Of a stretch of DNA of 64,000 bases, positions 10,576 through 21,024 are shown piece by piece. Below the pieces are notes generated by a model that made no database searches, had not been told where the DNA came from, and saw nothing but the letters and a program-made list of their open reading frames with translations. Positions within the stretch are counted from its first letter, which is position 1, and every line of letters begins with the position of its first letter. Made by a program: the position numbers and the translations under genes. Source of the DNA: Ypsolopha sequella (Eukaryota > Arthropoda > Insecta > Lepidoptera > Ypsolophidae); assembly GCA_934047225.1 (NCBI GenBank), contig OW204001.1, forward strand, positions 14,554,201 to 14,618,200, in the 5' to 3' direction.

Positions 10576-10635
10576 TATTTAATTCAAAAAATAAGAAAAT
10601 ATTTTGTACCGGACACGAAATATGAAATCCCTACT

Positions 10636-10970
10636 TTCAAATTCAAATTCAAATTCAAATAGTTTATTTTGCAAAGCAGGTATAGATATATACACTTTTT
10701 ACACGTCAAATTTAATCTAATAAAGAAAATATATGTAATAAAATAATAAATGTACATGAACTAAATTAAAGGTTTATTTAATTTATGTAGCAATATATTT
10801 ACGATTAAAATGATAGGTAAAATATATATTATACGAGTACAAGGTAAAATCCAATCAGCCGCCCGAACCCATACCGGAGACCCGGCCAGGGACCAGGAAC
10901 AAGGTTCAATGATCACCAACCGAGCCCCCAGCACGAATCCAGGCGGCCAACCAAATCCTATCCTATATAC
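10636..10970 (-). mobile_element. LINE 3'-terminal fragment with ATTTG-type tail
   Basis: Begins with four CAAATT pentamer-like repeats (10637-10660), the tail of a minus-strand retroelement, followed by AT-rich 3' UTR and a GC-rich block (10855-10965, CCGGAGACCCGGCCAGGGAC). A related pentamer tail is at 27962. Family not determined. Confidence 0.45.
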
Positions 10971-11460
10971 TACATACTAATAGGTTACATATATAAATAC
11001 ATGCCTACCTCCGCCCATTCGATTAGTCTTGCTAAGAAGAAGGGCAAGAAACTTAGCAAGATCATGTCTTTTTTTTTCAACATAAAACTTATACTATACA
11101 ATATATGACTCATATCTACTTTAACCAAGGGATAAGAAAATACAAGACAGCAGGAATTCAGGTTAATGAAAAAAAGAAAAACATATATATCTTTGTCTAC
11201 CTGTCTCATATAGTCCTTTTCCTTTTACAGTCTGTAATCAATTAATGTTTACACCTTAGAGGAATCATAAGTTAAGAAATTATACTATTTAATTAAATTA
11301 TAACTTACTATCTTTTATGAGGGGTCTTAAAAAATAAATCCGTTTCCTCGGTTCCACATTACAAATTCAATTATATCAAGTTTTTTGGATTCTACACACT
11401 GTGGCATCTTTCTCAGTTCTCTGATAAATTTATGAATTGAAACTTATTTTACTATTACAG

Positions 11461-11603
11461 CGAAAGTGCCAGTTCGTCTGTCCATAGCGGTGATGTTATT
11501 CAGCTGCATCTTCATCCACTACACAATGCGCTATAATATTAGCGTGAACATTGTTGCAATGGCACCCCTTGTCTCCAATGATACCTCAATAAACTATGAG
11601 CAG
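11461..11603 (+). CDS. SLC17-type MFS transporter, visible exon A (N-terminal TM1)
   Basis: First recognisable exon of an SLC17-family anion transporter (Na+-dependent phosphate / sialin / vesicular glutamate clade; insect members are usually called putative inorganic phosphate cotransporters). These 12-TM proteins move organic or inorganic anions across plasma or lysosomal membrane. After a TTACAG acceptor the exon reads KVPVRLSIAVMLFSC...MRYNISVNIVAMAP: TM1 plus the (M)RxNxSVxIVAM signature. It starts inside a codon (2 leftover bases), so an upstream exon supplies the start; I did not find it. The donor CAG/GTCTGT is weak but in phase 0 with the next exon. Exact substrate cannot be told. 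Confidence 0.85.
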
Positions 11604-11689
11604 GTCTGTACCTCTATATAACTTAGCGTAGTTAGAATTTGCTCCCTGCATTGGGCCTGTAGGCGCGTCGAAATTCATCGATGCATATG

Positions 11690-12060
11690 AAATGAAATGT
11701 AATTTATTTATTTATGTTATATAGGTACATTATATGCACATATTATTACAGGTCAGGTTTGTCTGTATTTTTATGGGCAGCAAAGAAGCTTATTAATTTA
11801 ATTGTCAAATAATCTAGATATTATTGTGTTCTGTCATACTTATAATTGAATATTTTACTTTTTACTTATTATTTTATTTTTAATATAGGTATTTTTATGA
11901 CATATATATAGGCATCCACTGAAAATCAGCGTCTTGGCGCTAGCCATGCTCATGACACATGCTGAGTGGAGACCTATTTGGTATTATTATTAGTCTCTAG
12001 TTGTTAGTTTTAAGCAAAAATGTGGAAATACCAAATAAAGCTATTCTATTCTATAATGAA
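11690..12060 (+). mobile_element. Intronic retroelement fragment
   Basis: Intronic segment with a GC-rich patch ending ...CCACTGAAAATCAGCG (near 11915) and a terminus AAATAAAGCTATTCTATTCT near 12030-12056. The layout (body, poly-A-signal-like AATAAA, short repeated tail) fits a SINE or LINE 3' end. Family not identified. Confidence 0.35.
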
Positions 12061-12617
12061 TAAAAAAAACTTTAACTAAAAGTAATCAGGCGAAATACAA
12101 TAAGAAAATACATTAGTTTAGCTTAACTTAGATCTAATAAAATTAAATACTTACTAAAATAAAAATATAGGATTAAATAATAAATGCAAGGCATTGTATA
12201 ACAGAGTAAAAGAAAATAAATACAGATACGTCAAATAAATAAAAACTATGATAAATATCATTTCATTTGAGTTATATTATAGACAATAAAACTTATACCA
12301 AAATAAACGTCGTACAAAATGTGATATATAACGGTTGTCATATTAAAAACACATCCCTCCAATTCCAAAACACATCCCTTCAATTCCAAAATGATAAATA
12401 AAATCGCGAGATTTCTGAGTGGCCCGCTTCCTCTGAACAAGATAAATAATATAATAGACAAGTGTAAAATGAAAGCATTAGAGCCAAAGTTGTTCTTGAA
12501 TGTGTGCGTAACATAATGCCGACGCGCGCACACTTATAAGTACGCAAGCTGTCTATCTACGGTCAGCAAACTGATCAGACTACTAAAGGAATAAAAATTC
12601 AAAACTTTAAGTGCACT

Positions 12618-13091
12618 TAAGGCGGTTACCGTCGCCAAATTGGCAGCTCGATATTTGTCAGTACTAATATCAACGGAAACGACATTGAAATAACGATCAT
12701 ATCAGCGCGCAATGCATAGTGGCTGTTACGACGCTCGCTGCGTCCTTGATAAGGCGAAATAGGAGAAAATTATACTTTTCACTTGGACGCGATTGTTCGA
12801 TTGAATAATCCTTTGTTATGTTTATTGCTATCAAATTTATCTATTTATCAAAGCATAAATGAATTAAATCGGCTAAGCCACTTAGGAACAGTAGGAAATT
12901 CAAGCCAAAAAAACACCATTTAGTTAATAAATTTTTTCATGTCGAAGTTTTGGTGGTATGAAAAAGAAAAATGTTGCATATGTTGTCTAAAAGCTGATTA
13001 TTCATAATACATTTTTTCATTATTTTTGGTTTGGCCGTAAACGAGGAGTAGGCTTTAGAAAGTACCCATTTGGCAATAGTAAGGCCCTTAA
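12618..13091 (+). mobile_element. TTAA-bounded MITE, family 1 (474 bp)
   Basis: Full-length copy: TTAAGGCGGTTACC at the left and GTAAGGCCCTTAA at the right, about 24-bp imperfect inverted ends (GCCAAAT/ATTTGGC). The interior contains CGACGCTCGCTGCGTCCTT, CGATTGAATAATCC and AAAAACACCATTTAGTT. Same length (474 bp) as the inverted copy at 58587-59060. It lies in the intron between exons A and B. Confidence 0.8.
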
Positions 13092-13380
13092 GGCGTCCAA
13101 CTATCACTGTGTTCAGATTAGCACTGATTCCAAATGTGTGAGCGTCACCCATTTAAAGGTGGAAACATTTTAGTGTTATCATAGTACGGTAAGGGCTTAT
13201 CTTTACTTTTGAAATCTTTGATTGGAGCACGATAGATTTCTCTGGATACTCTCGTCTTAACTCTGTATAGTCTTCACACCTTGCAAACCTAGTCGAGCTT
13301 TTTAGGACGTACGCTTTTTCGTTAGATAGTCTCAGCAAATGAAATATAAGTATCAAATCAATTTTTTTTATTTTTTTCAG

Positions 13381-13617
13381 GATATCGAAGGCCTTGGTTG
13401 GACGAGTTACGAACGCAGCTTGGTACTCAGCTCGTACCATTGGGGCTCTCTGCCAGCCTCATTAGTAGCTGGTCCAATGACCGAGAGATTTGGTCCACGG
13501 ATCGTGATCTTCATTATAAGTGTGACCACATCTTTACTAACTATGCTAAGTCCGCTAGTGTCAAAAATAAGTTTCATGGCGATGATCGGATTGAGAGTGG
13601 TTCTGGGATTTTTTTCT
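13381..13617 (+). CDS. SLC17-type MFS transporter, exon B (TM2-TM4 region)
   Basis: Bounded by a T-rich tract plus CAG (13378-13380) and a perfect GTAAGT donor (13618). It encodes 79 codons, phase 0 at both ends: DIEGLGWTSYERSLVLSSYHWGS is the extracellular loop and TM2 start of SLC17 proteins. GPMTERFGPR (residues ~78-87 of the visible protein) is the MFS motif-A loop, with the conserved GxxxxRxGxR spacing. TM3 and TM4 follow, ending GLRVVLGFFS. Joins directly to exon C (GFSFTSSQ). Confidence 0.92.
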
Positions 13618-13795
13618 GTAAGTTCACACTTATACTCATTATTTTATTGCATTCATGTTGTACATAAAGTTCCAATTAAAAATAAAAATACTGTATTCAA
13701 AATTTTATGTCGTCGCATTACATATTTTTAATGACAGCGATTTTTTGAGGCCAAGTTGTGGCCAAGTTTAAATCTGATTAACTCGAATTTATACA

Positions 13796-14200
13796 AGACT
13801 AGCTGACCCGGCGAACTTCGTTCCGCCTAACAGTCTAATAATATCGTGTTAACTTTAGTTAAACTTAATTTAGGATTTCATTAAGGTAATAACATTAATA
13901 CAACGTTTTTGCAAATACAGAAACGTTTTATTGCTTGCCATTGCGAAAGAAGAATGGCAGGGACCCATGTAGTTTCAGTACCGTTGTTAGCCTTAGCGTA
14001 GGGTATTGAATATATGCAGAAATAATAGTTTTTGGAATAAATGGTATTTATTTGTTTCTACTTTTGTGGGCATATCCCATGCACGAATATGAGTAGTATT
14101 CACGAATTGTAGTATCAGGACAAACTCATGTGAGTTTATTGATACTATTCACCATGTAATAAAATAGTGTAAAATTATGAATAAATAAATAAATAAAAAA
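13796..14200 (+). mobile_element. Insect interspersed repeat (CTAGCTGACCCGGCGAACTT)
   Basis: Starts ACTAGCTGACCCGGCGAACT followed by TCGTTCCGCC, a repeat start I recognise as very common in lepidopteran and other insect genomes, and ends near an AAATA-repeat/poly-A at 14180-14200. No intact ORF. Intronic. Confidence 0.5.
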
Positions 14201-14585
14201 AAAACTAAGCGATTTTAAAACTTGGGGTTTAGATGTTATTTAATGATATCAGAACGCTAGATAAATAGGTTTCTTTTATATGTGTAGTTTTGTCAACAGA
14301 TGGCACCACATGCTGTTTGCATTCCTAAAATTAATTAATTAATTTATTGTTATTCGATAATTTATCCGATATTTTATTAATTATTCTGCTATTCGGAGTG
14401 GATAAGAATACACCAAAAAAGAGATAACTAACATCGATCCAGCCGATCTTGAGTTATAAGTGGTGTAACTAACACGACTTTGTTTTATATATTTAGATAT
14501 AGTAAATAAAAACTATGTTAAATTCTTATTTAAAACATGCAACCATTGTCCTACTTCATGTCTCTCAAATCATATCTACTCAATA

Positions 14586-15003
14586 TTAAGGGGCAGGTAG
14601 CCGCCAACGACCTTGAGTCGACCTGTGTCGATATAAATATCGACAGAAACTACATAGGTTAAAATAACGTTCATATCAGCGCGCACTGCATTACGACGTC
14701 GCTGGATTTCCGGGTAGCGCAAAATAGGAGAAAATAATACTTTTCAGATAGACGATATGGACGGAAAAAAAAATACATAAAAAAAATTTCGAAGCAATAC
14801 AAATACCTTTAGTGGTTTCAAAGAAATAACAAATTTTACTTAATTTTAGTCTTATACGTGAGAATAATATCCTAAAATAAAGTTTGTTTTTTATAGTTAT
14901 CTAACAATATACATATTTTTCATAATTTTTAAACATGCCGTTTTAGATAAATAACTTTATCAATTGAGTCATTTTCGAGTGGCGCTAGGAAGAGGCACCT
15001 TAA
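14586..15003 (+). mobile_element. TTAA-bounded MITE, family 1 (subfamily b)
   Basis: TTAAGGGGCAGGTAG at the left end and GGCACCTTAA at the right. Interior shares AACGTTCATATCAGCGCGCA with the 12.6 and 52.7 kb copies, and its left half matches the 8.0 kb copy in inverse. Intronic, adjacent to the 37-bp satellite. Confidence 0.65.
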
Positions 15004-15284
15004 GTTCACACTCGAAAACACCCCTGACACCACCTCGGGGATTCGTGACTATATATTAATTTTATTTATAATGCATGAAAAACTGTAAAAATATTGTATA
15101 ATGACAGGAAAATGAGAAATTTTAAAAAAGCTATCATGCTCAACTTCTTCATTATATTTTTTATGGCAAATACATAAAGGAAATAATTTATTTTTGGTAC
15201 GTGTTTTTCTCAAACAACTTAGCTTCATAGTCGGTTAATCGGTAATCGACATTATACGCTCGTTGTACACGTCTGCTCGCTGAT

Positions 15285-18200
15285 TTTCACGTTGCTGCTG
15301 CCTGCCGCTCCATCGAAAGAGTATCACGTTGCTGCTGCCTGCCGCTCCATCGGGAGAGTTTCACGTTGCTGCTGCCTGCCGCTCCATCGGGAGAGTTTCA
15401 CATTGCTGCTGCCTGCCGCTCCATCGGGAGAGTTTCACGTTGCTGCTGCCTGCCGCTCCATCGGGAGAGTTTCACGTTGCTGCTGCCTGCCGCTCCATCG
15501 GGAGAGTTTCACGTTGCTGCTGCCTGCCGCTCCATCGAGAGAGTTTCACGTTGCTGCTGCCTGCCACTCCATCGGGAGAGTTTCACGTTGCTGCTGCCTG
15601 CCGCTCCATCGGGAGAGTTTCACGTTGCTGCTGCCTGCCGCTCCATCGAGAGAGTTTCACGTTGCTGCTGCCTGCCACTCCATCGGGAGAGTTTCACGTT
15701 GCTGCTGCCTGCCGCTCCATCGGGAGAGTTTCACGTTGCTGCTGCCTGACGCTCCATCGAGAGAGTTTCACGTTGCTGCTGCCTGCCGCTCCATCGGGAG
15801 AGTTTCACGTTGCTGCTGCCTGCCGCTCCATCGGGAGAGTTTCACGTTGCTGCTGCCTGCCGCTCCATCGAGAGAGTTTCACGTTGCTGCTGCCTGCCGC
15901 TCCATCGAGAGAGTTTCACGTTGCTACTGCCTGCCGCTCCATCGGGAGAGTTTCACGTTGCTGCTGCCTGCCGCTCCATCGGGAGAGTTTCACATTGCTG
16001 CTGCCTGCCGCTCCATCGAGAGAGTTTCACATTGCTGCTGCCTGCCGCTCCATCGAGAGAGTTTCACGTTGCTGCTGCCTGCCGCTCCATCGGGAGAGTT
16101 TCACGTTGCTGCTGCCTGCCGCTCCATCGGGAGAGTTTCACGTTGCTGCTGCCTGCCGCTCCATCGAGAGAGTTTCACGTTGCTGCTGCCTGCCGCTCCA
16201 TCGGGAGAGTTTCACGTTGCTGCTGCCTGCCGCTCCATCGGGAGAGTTTCACGTTGCTGCTGCCTGCCGCTCCATCGAGAGAGTTTCACGTTGCTGCTGC
16301 CTGCCGCTCCATCGAGAGAGTTCCACGTTGCTGCTGCCTGCCGCTCCATCGAGAGAGTTTCACGTTGCTGCTGCCTGCCGCTCCATCGAGAGAGTTTCAC
16401 GTTGCTGCTGCCTGCCGCTCCATCGGGAGAGTTTCACGTTGCTGCTGCCTGCCGCTCCATCGGGAGAGTTTCACGTTGCTGCTGCCTGCCGCTCCATCGA
16501 GAGAGTTTCACGTTGCTGCTGCCTGCCGCTCCATCGAGAGAGTTTCACGTTGCTGCTGCCTGCCGCTCCATCGAGAGAGTTTCACGTTGCTGCTGCCTGC
16601 CGCTCCATCGGGAGAGTTTCACGTTGCTGCTGCCTGCCGCTCCATCGAGAGAGTTTCACGTTGCTGCTGCCTGCCGCTCCATCGAGAGAGTTTCACGTTG
16701 CTGCTGCCTGCCGCTCCATCGAGAGAGTTTCACGTTGCTGCTGCCTGCCGCTCCATCGAGAGAGTTTCACGTTGCTGCTGCCTGCCGCTCCATCGGGAGA
16801 GTTTCACGTTGCTGCTGCCTGCCGCTCCATCGAGAGAGTTTCACGTTGCTGCTGCCTGCCGCTCCATCGAGAGAGTTTCACGTTGCTGCTGCCTGCCGCT
16901 CCATCGGGAGAGTTTCACGTTGCTGCTGCCTGCCGCTCCATCGAGAGAGTTTCACATTGCTGCTGCCTGCCGCTCCATCGAGAGAGTTTCACGTTGCTGC
17001 TGCCTGCCGCTCCATCGGGAGAGTTTCACGTTGCTGCTGCCTGCCGCTCCATCGAGAGAGTTTCACGTTGCTGCTGCCTGCCGCTCCATCGGGAGAGTTT
17101 CACGTTGCTGCTGCCTGCCGCTCCATCGAGAGAGTTTCACGTTGCTGCTGCCTGCCGCTCCATCGGGAGAGTTTCACGTTGCTGCTGCCTGCCGCTCCAT
17201 CGAGAGAGTTTCACGTTGCTGCTGCCTGCCGCTCCATCGGGAGAGTTTCACGTTGCTGCTGCCTGCCGCTCCATTGGGAGAGTTTCACGTTGCTGCTGCC
17301 TGCCGCTCCATCGAGAGAGTTTCACGTTGCTGCTGCCTGCCGCTCCATCGAGAGAGTTTCACGTTGCTGCTGCCTGCCGCTCCATCGAGAGAGTTTCACG
17401 TTGCTGCTGCCTGCCGCTCCATCGGGAGAGTTTCACGTTGCTGCTGCCTGCCGCTCCATCGAGAGAGTTCCACGTTGCTGCTGCCTGCCGCTCCATCGAG
17501 AGAGTTTCACGTTGCTGCTGCCTGCCGCTCCATCGGGAGAGTTTCACGTTGCTGCTGCCTGCCGCTCCATCGGGAGAGTTTCACGTTGCTGCTGCCTGCC
17601 GCTCCATCGAGAGAGTTTCACGTTGCTGCTGCCTGCCGCTCCATCGAGAGAGTTTCACGTTGCTGCTGCCTGCCGCTCTATCGAGAGAGTTTCACGTTGC
17701 TGCTGCCTGCCGCTCCATCGGGAGAGTTTCACGTTGCTGCTGCCTGCCGCTCCATTGGGAGAGTTTCACGTTGCTGCTGCCTGCCGCTCCATCGAGAGAG
17801 TTTCACGTTGCTGCTGCCTGCCGCTCCATCGAGAGAGTTTCACGTTGCTGCTGCCTGCCGCTCCATCGAGAGAGTTTCACGTTGCTGCTGCCTGCCGCTC
17901 CATCGGGAGAGTTTCACGTTGCTGCTGCCTGCCGCTCCATCGAGAGAGTTTCACGTTGCTGCTGCCTGCCGCTCCATCGGGAGAGTTTCACGTTGCTGCT
18001 GCCTGCCGCTCCATCGAGAGAGTTCCACGTTGCTGCTGCCTGCCGCTCCATCGAGAGAGTTTCACGTTGCTGCTGCCTGCCGCTCCATCGGGAGAGTTTC
18101 ACGTTGCTGCTGCCTGCCGCTCCATCGGGAGAGTTTCACGTTGCTGCTGCCTGCCGCTCCATCGAGAGAGTTTCACGTTGCTGCTGCCTGCCGCTCCATC

Positions 18201-19468
18201 GGGAGAGTTTCACGTTGCTGCTGCCTGCCGCTCCATCGAGAGAGTTTCACGTTGCTGCTGCCTGCCGCTCCATCGGGAGAGTTTCACGTTGCTGCTGCCT
18301 GCCGCTCCATTGGGAGAGTTTCACGTTGCTGCTGCCTGCCGCTCCATCGAGAGAGTTTCACGTTGCTGCTGCCTGCCGCTCCATCGAGAGAGTTTCACGT
18401 TGCTGCTGCCTGCCGCTCCATCGAGAGAGTTTCACGTTGCTGCTGCCTGCCGCTCCATCGGGAGAGTTTCACGTTGCTGCTGCCTGCCGCTCCATCGGGA
18501 GAGTTTCACGTTGCTGCTGCCTGCCGCTCCATCGAGAGAGTTTCACGTTGCTGCTGCCTGCCGCTCCATCGGGAGAGTTTCACGTTGCTGCTGCCTGCCG
18601 CTCCATCGGGAGAGTTTCACGTTGCTGCTGCCTGCCGCTCCATCGAGAGAGTTTCACGTTGCTGCTGCCTGCCACTCCATCGGGAGAGTTTCACGTTGCT
18701 GCTGCCTGCCGCTCCATCGGGAGAGTTTCACGTTGCTGCTGCCTGACGCTCCATCGAGAGTGTTTCACGTTGCTGCTGCCTGCCGCTCCATCGGGAGAGT
18801 TTCACGTTGCTGCTGCCTGCCGCTCCATCGGGAGAGTTTCACGTTGCTGCTGCCTGCCGCTCCATCGAGAGAGTTTCACGTTGCTGCTGCCTGCCGCTCC
18901 ATCGAGAGAGTTTCACGTTGCTGCTGCCTGCCGCTCCATCGGGAGAGTTTCACGTTGCTGCTGCCTGCCGCTCCATCGAGAGAGTTTCACGTTGCTGCTG
19001 CCTGCCGCTCCATCGAAAGAGTTCCACGTTGCTGCTGCCTGCCGCTCCATCGAGAGAGTTTCACGTTGCTGCTGCCTGCCGCTCCATCGAGAGAGTTTCA
19101 CGTTGCTGCTGCCTGACGCTCCATCGAGAGAGTTTCACGTTGCTGCTGCCTGCCGCTCCATCGGGAGAGTTTCACGTTGCTGCTGCCTGCCGCTCCATCG
19201 GGAGAGTTTCACGTTGCTGCTGCCTGCCGCTCCATCGAGAGAGTTTCACGTTGCTGCTGCCTGCCGCTCCATCGAGAGAGTTTCACGTTGCTGCTGCCTG
19301 CCGCTCCATCGGGAGAGTTTCACGTTGCTGCTGCCTGCCGCTCCATCGGGAGAGTTTCACGTTGCTGCTGCCTGCCGCTCCATCGAGAGAGTTTCACGTT
19401 GCTGCTGCCTGCCGCTCCATCGAGAGAGTTTCACGTTGCTGCTGCCTGCCGCTCCATCGAGAGCGTTT
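15285..19468 (+). repeat. 37-bp satellite array, about 113 units
   Basis: Near-identical head-to-tail units TTTCACGTTGCTGCTGCCTG + CCGCTCCATCGGGAGAG. Units differ mostly at one base (CGGGAG or CGAGAG), with rarer variants (CCACTCC, TGACGCT, CCATTGG, GTTCCACG). Because 37 is one more than a multiple of three and the unit lacks stops in all frames, every forward frame stays open for thousands of bases with a 37-residue period. These are not genes: the array sits inside the intron between exons B and C and has no start context. The first unit (CGAAAGAGTA) and the last (GAGCGTTTC) are diverged, as is normal at array edges. Confidence 0.95.
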
Positions 19469-20440
19469 CTCCGTTTTGTATGTAAGCAGTAAATAAAACA
19501 GGTGTATACCAATCGTATAATGATGATTACTCGTCTATGAAGCTACGAGTCCGTGGACAGTATGCCTTTTTCTATTTCTATTTCCCTTGTTTTGTTTGTG
19601 CTTTCCTTGGCAGCATAATATAGTAGCAAGCACATGATATAAAATAAAATAAAGTTATACCACATTATCAAGCATATTTATATCCTTACGCCATATATTT
19701 CCAAAGGGGATTTCAGAGGTGTTTCCGAGTGTGGACTGTCACTAGAATAATCATTACTCATACACCCTCCCTTCACCGATAATTTATAAGTATCACGTAC
19801 CACGTATCACGTAAGATCACGCGTAGCAATGTGATAGTACCTTACCGCCGTCCTTCGGGCAAAAATGGATGCTATTGAGTGCTTGCAGGTTTACATCACA
19901 GTGTTTTTCTCCACCATTGCATAGGTTAAATTATGTTAAGGTATATTTATTCGAAAACCATTTCGAGATTTAGGTTTAATAAGCCGTATTTTCGAAGTTT
20001 TGGTCTAAAAAACCTCACGATGATGAATATTTTTACGAAAAGGCTGCATCTTCCATTTGTCCTCGTGTGACGTCACTCGAGTAATGGCTGTTTAGAAATG
20101 TGTCCTTTGCTATCAAGATAAATTTATAATAATTTGCTTCAGACTAATTTGACAGCTAGACGACAGATGAGTAGGTAGACAGACAGAGACAGAATACTTT
20201 TTTTATAAGCAATCACACATCACAATCAGTATAATGTCTTAAATTCTCAAGTGACAAGTTCATCAGACAATTCTTTAAGAAATCATAAAAAAATTATGGT
20301 TAATTTATATACCAAAATAATGAAAACTGTGTCCTAAAAGGGCGTATATTCTATGAAAAAAAAAAAAAAAACTTTTAAAAATTTAGCTATGGGAATTGTT
20401 AAGTATAAAAATACTATGCACATAAATTCCGAAAACCTCA
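19469..20440. other. Intronic AT-rich sequence, no feature
   Basis: Between the satellite and the tRNA-like repeat I see only AT-rich unique sequence and a poly-A run (20356-20371). Confidence 0.5.
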
Positions 20441-20444
20441 TTGG

Positions 20445-20550
20445 TTCTTACTCGATGGAGCAGGATTTGAACGCCTCTCCGTTGAAGGTTGTGAGTCCAG
20501 CGCTCCTAACCACTGAGATACCGCTGCTTCAATTTATGAATTGAAGCAGC
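20445..20550 (-). repeat. tRNA-derived SINE-like unit
   Basis: The minus strand reads GAAGCAGCGGTATCTCAGTG, then GTTAGGAGCG, CTCACAA (anticodon-loop-like, CAC), and a B box GCGTTCAAATCC, ending CTGCTCC, which pairs with the 5' GAAGCAG with one mismatch. The D and T arms are plausible but the anticodon stem is not paired, so this is a degenerate tRNA-derived repeat. Its 5' end is mirrored as a palindrome (CGCTGCTTCAATT / AATTGAAGCAGCG, 20522-20550). Confidence 0.5.
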
Positions 20551-20555
20551 GTCTA

Positions 20556-20995
20556 GCACAATGAGTCCAATAGCAAAGACCTTATTTGCTTTTAATAGAG
20601 GTGATTATATGTTGGCTCATCGGCCTCTTTTTCTTGGACGCGTAATATACGTAATATAACGGACGTAGCTAATACTGAAATATTTTGTAGGGAAAAAAAT
20701 ATTGGATTTAAATAGAATCCCTTCATATTTTTAGTACCTATTTTATGAGAAAATATAAAAACATGTTGATTTCTTAACCGCGTTCTTAAAACGAACGTTT
20801 AAAAATATGAAAAAAGAGGGTGGAGAACATTATTTCTTTGACAAAAGTATACATCTTAATACATTGTTTATAAGTAGAATCCCTAGATAAAAGATCAATT
20901 AATCGAATATATTTATTTCAATACAAGGAGAGTCCGAATTTCTTCAAACGAATCCTCAAAAGTCTGGCGTTGTTCATGCTCTGGGCTCATGTACA
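20556..20995 (+). repeat. Dispersed ~440-bp repeat, copy 1 (intronic)
   Basis: Matches 29163-29620 in the same orientation over its whole length: AGCACAATGAGTC, CAAAGACCTTATTTGCTTTT, TATGTTGGCTCAT, TTTCTTGGACGCGTAATA, ATCCCTAGATAAAAGATC. No coding capacity. Ends just before exon C. Family not named. Confidence 0.8.
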
Positions 20996-21024
20996 GTCTT
21001 AACAAACTCTGTTTCCTTTTTCAG

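Larger units (their letters stand above)
8595..10632. mobile_element. Composite foldback carrying three nested elements
   Basis: The outer arms are inverted. GTACCGGACACGAAA near 10606-10620 matches the tandem units at 8628-8882, and CAAAATTCCATAAATCACAT (10415-10434) inverts the sequence at about 8928-8960 with the neighbouring TTGCCGGAAAAG block inverted at about 8980-9000. Between the arms sit three more inverted-repeat elements in series (9036-9286, 9289-9865, 9900-10339). Best read as one element repeatedly used as a landing site. Confidence 0.6.

Noticed and set aside
12937..13152. Conserved ~50-residue peptide (KGLTIAKWVLSKAYSSF...) found also at 58.6 kb
   Set aside because: Both copies lie in family 1 MITEs; nucleotide identity of recent copies explains the shared peptide, and the other copies break the frame.
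16212..19101. Repeated 62-codon minus-strand frames within the array
   Set aside because: The same short peptide repeats wherever a rare variant base removes a stop; mere satellite shadows.
15285..19496. Very long forward open frames (up to 1387 codons) in the 37-bp array
   Set aside because: They exist in all three forward frames of a tandem satellite inside an intron and reflect a stop-free 37-bp unit, not proteins.
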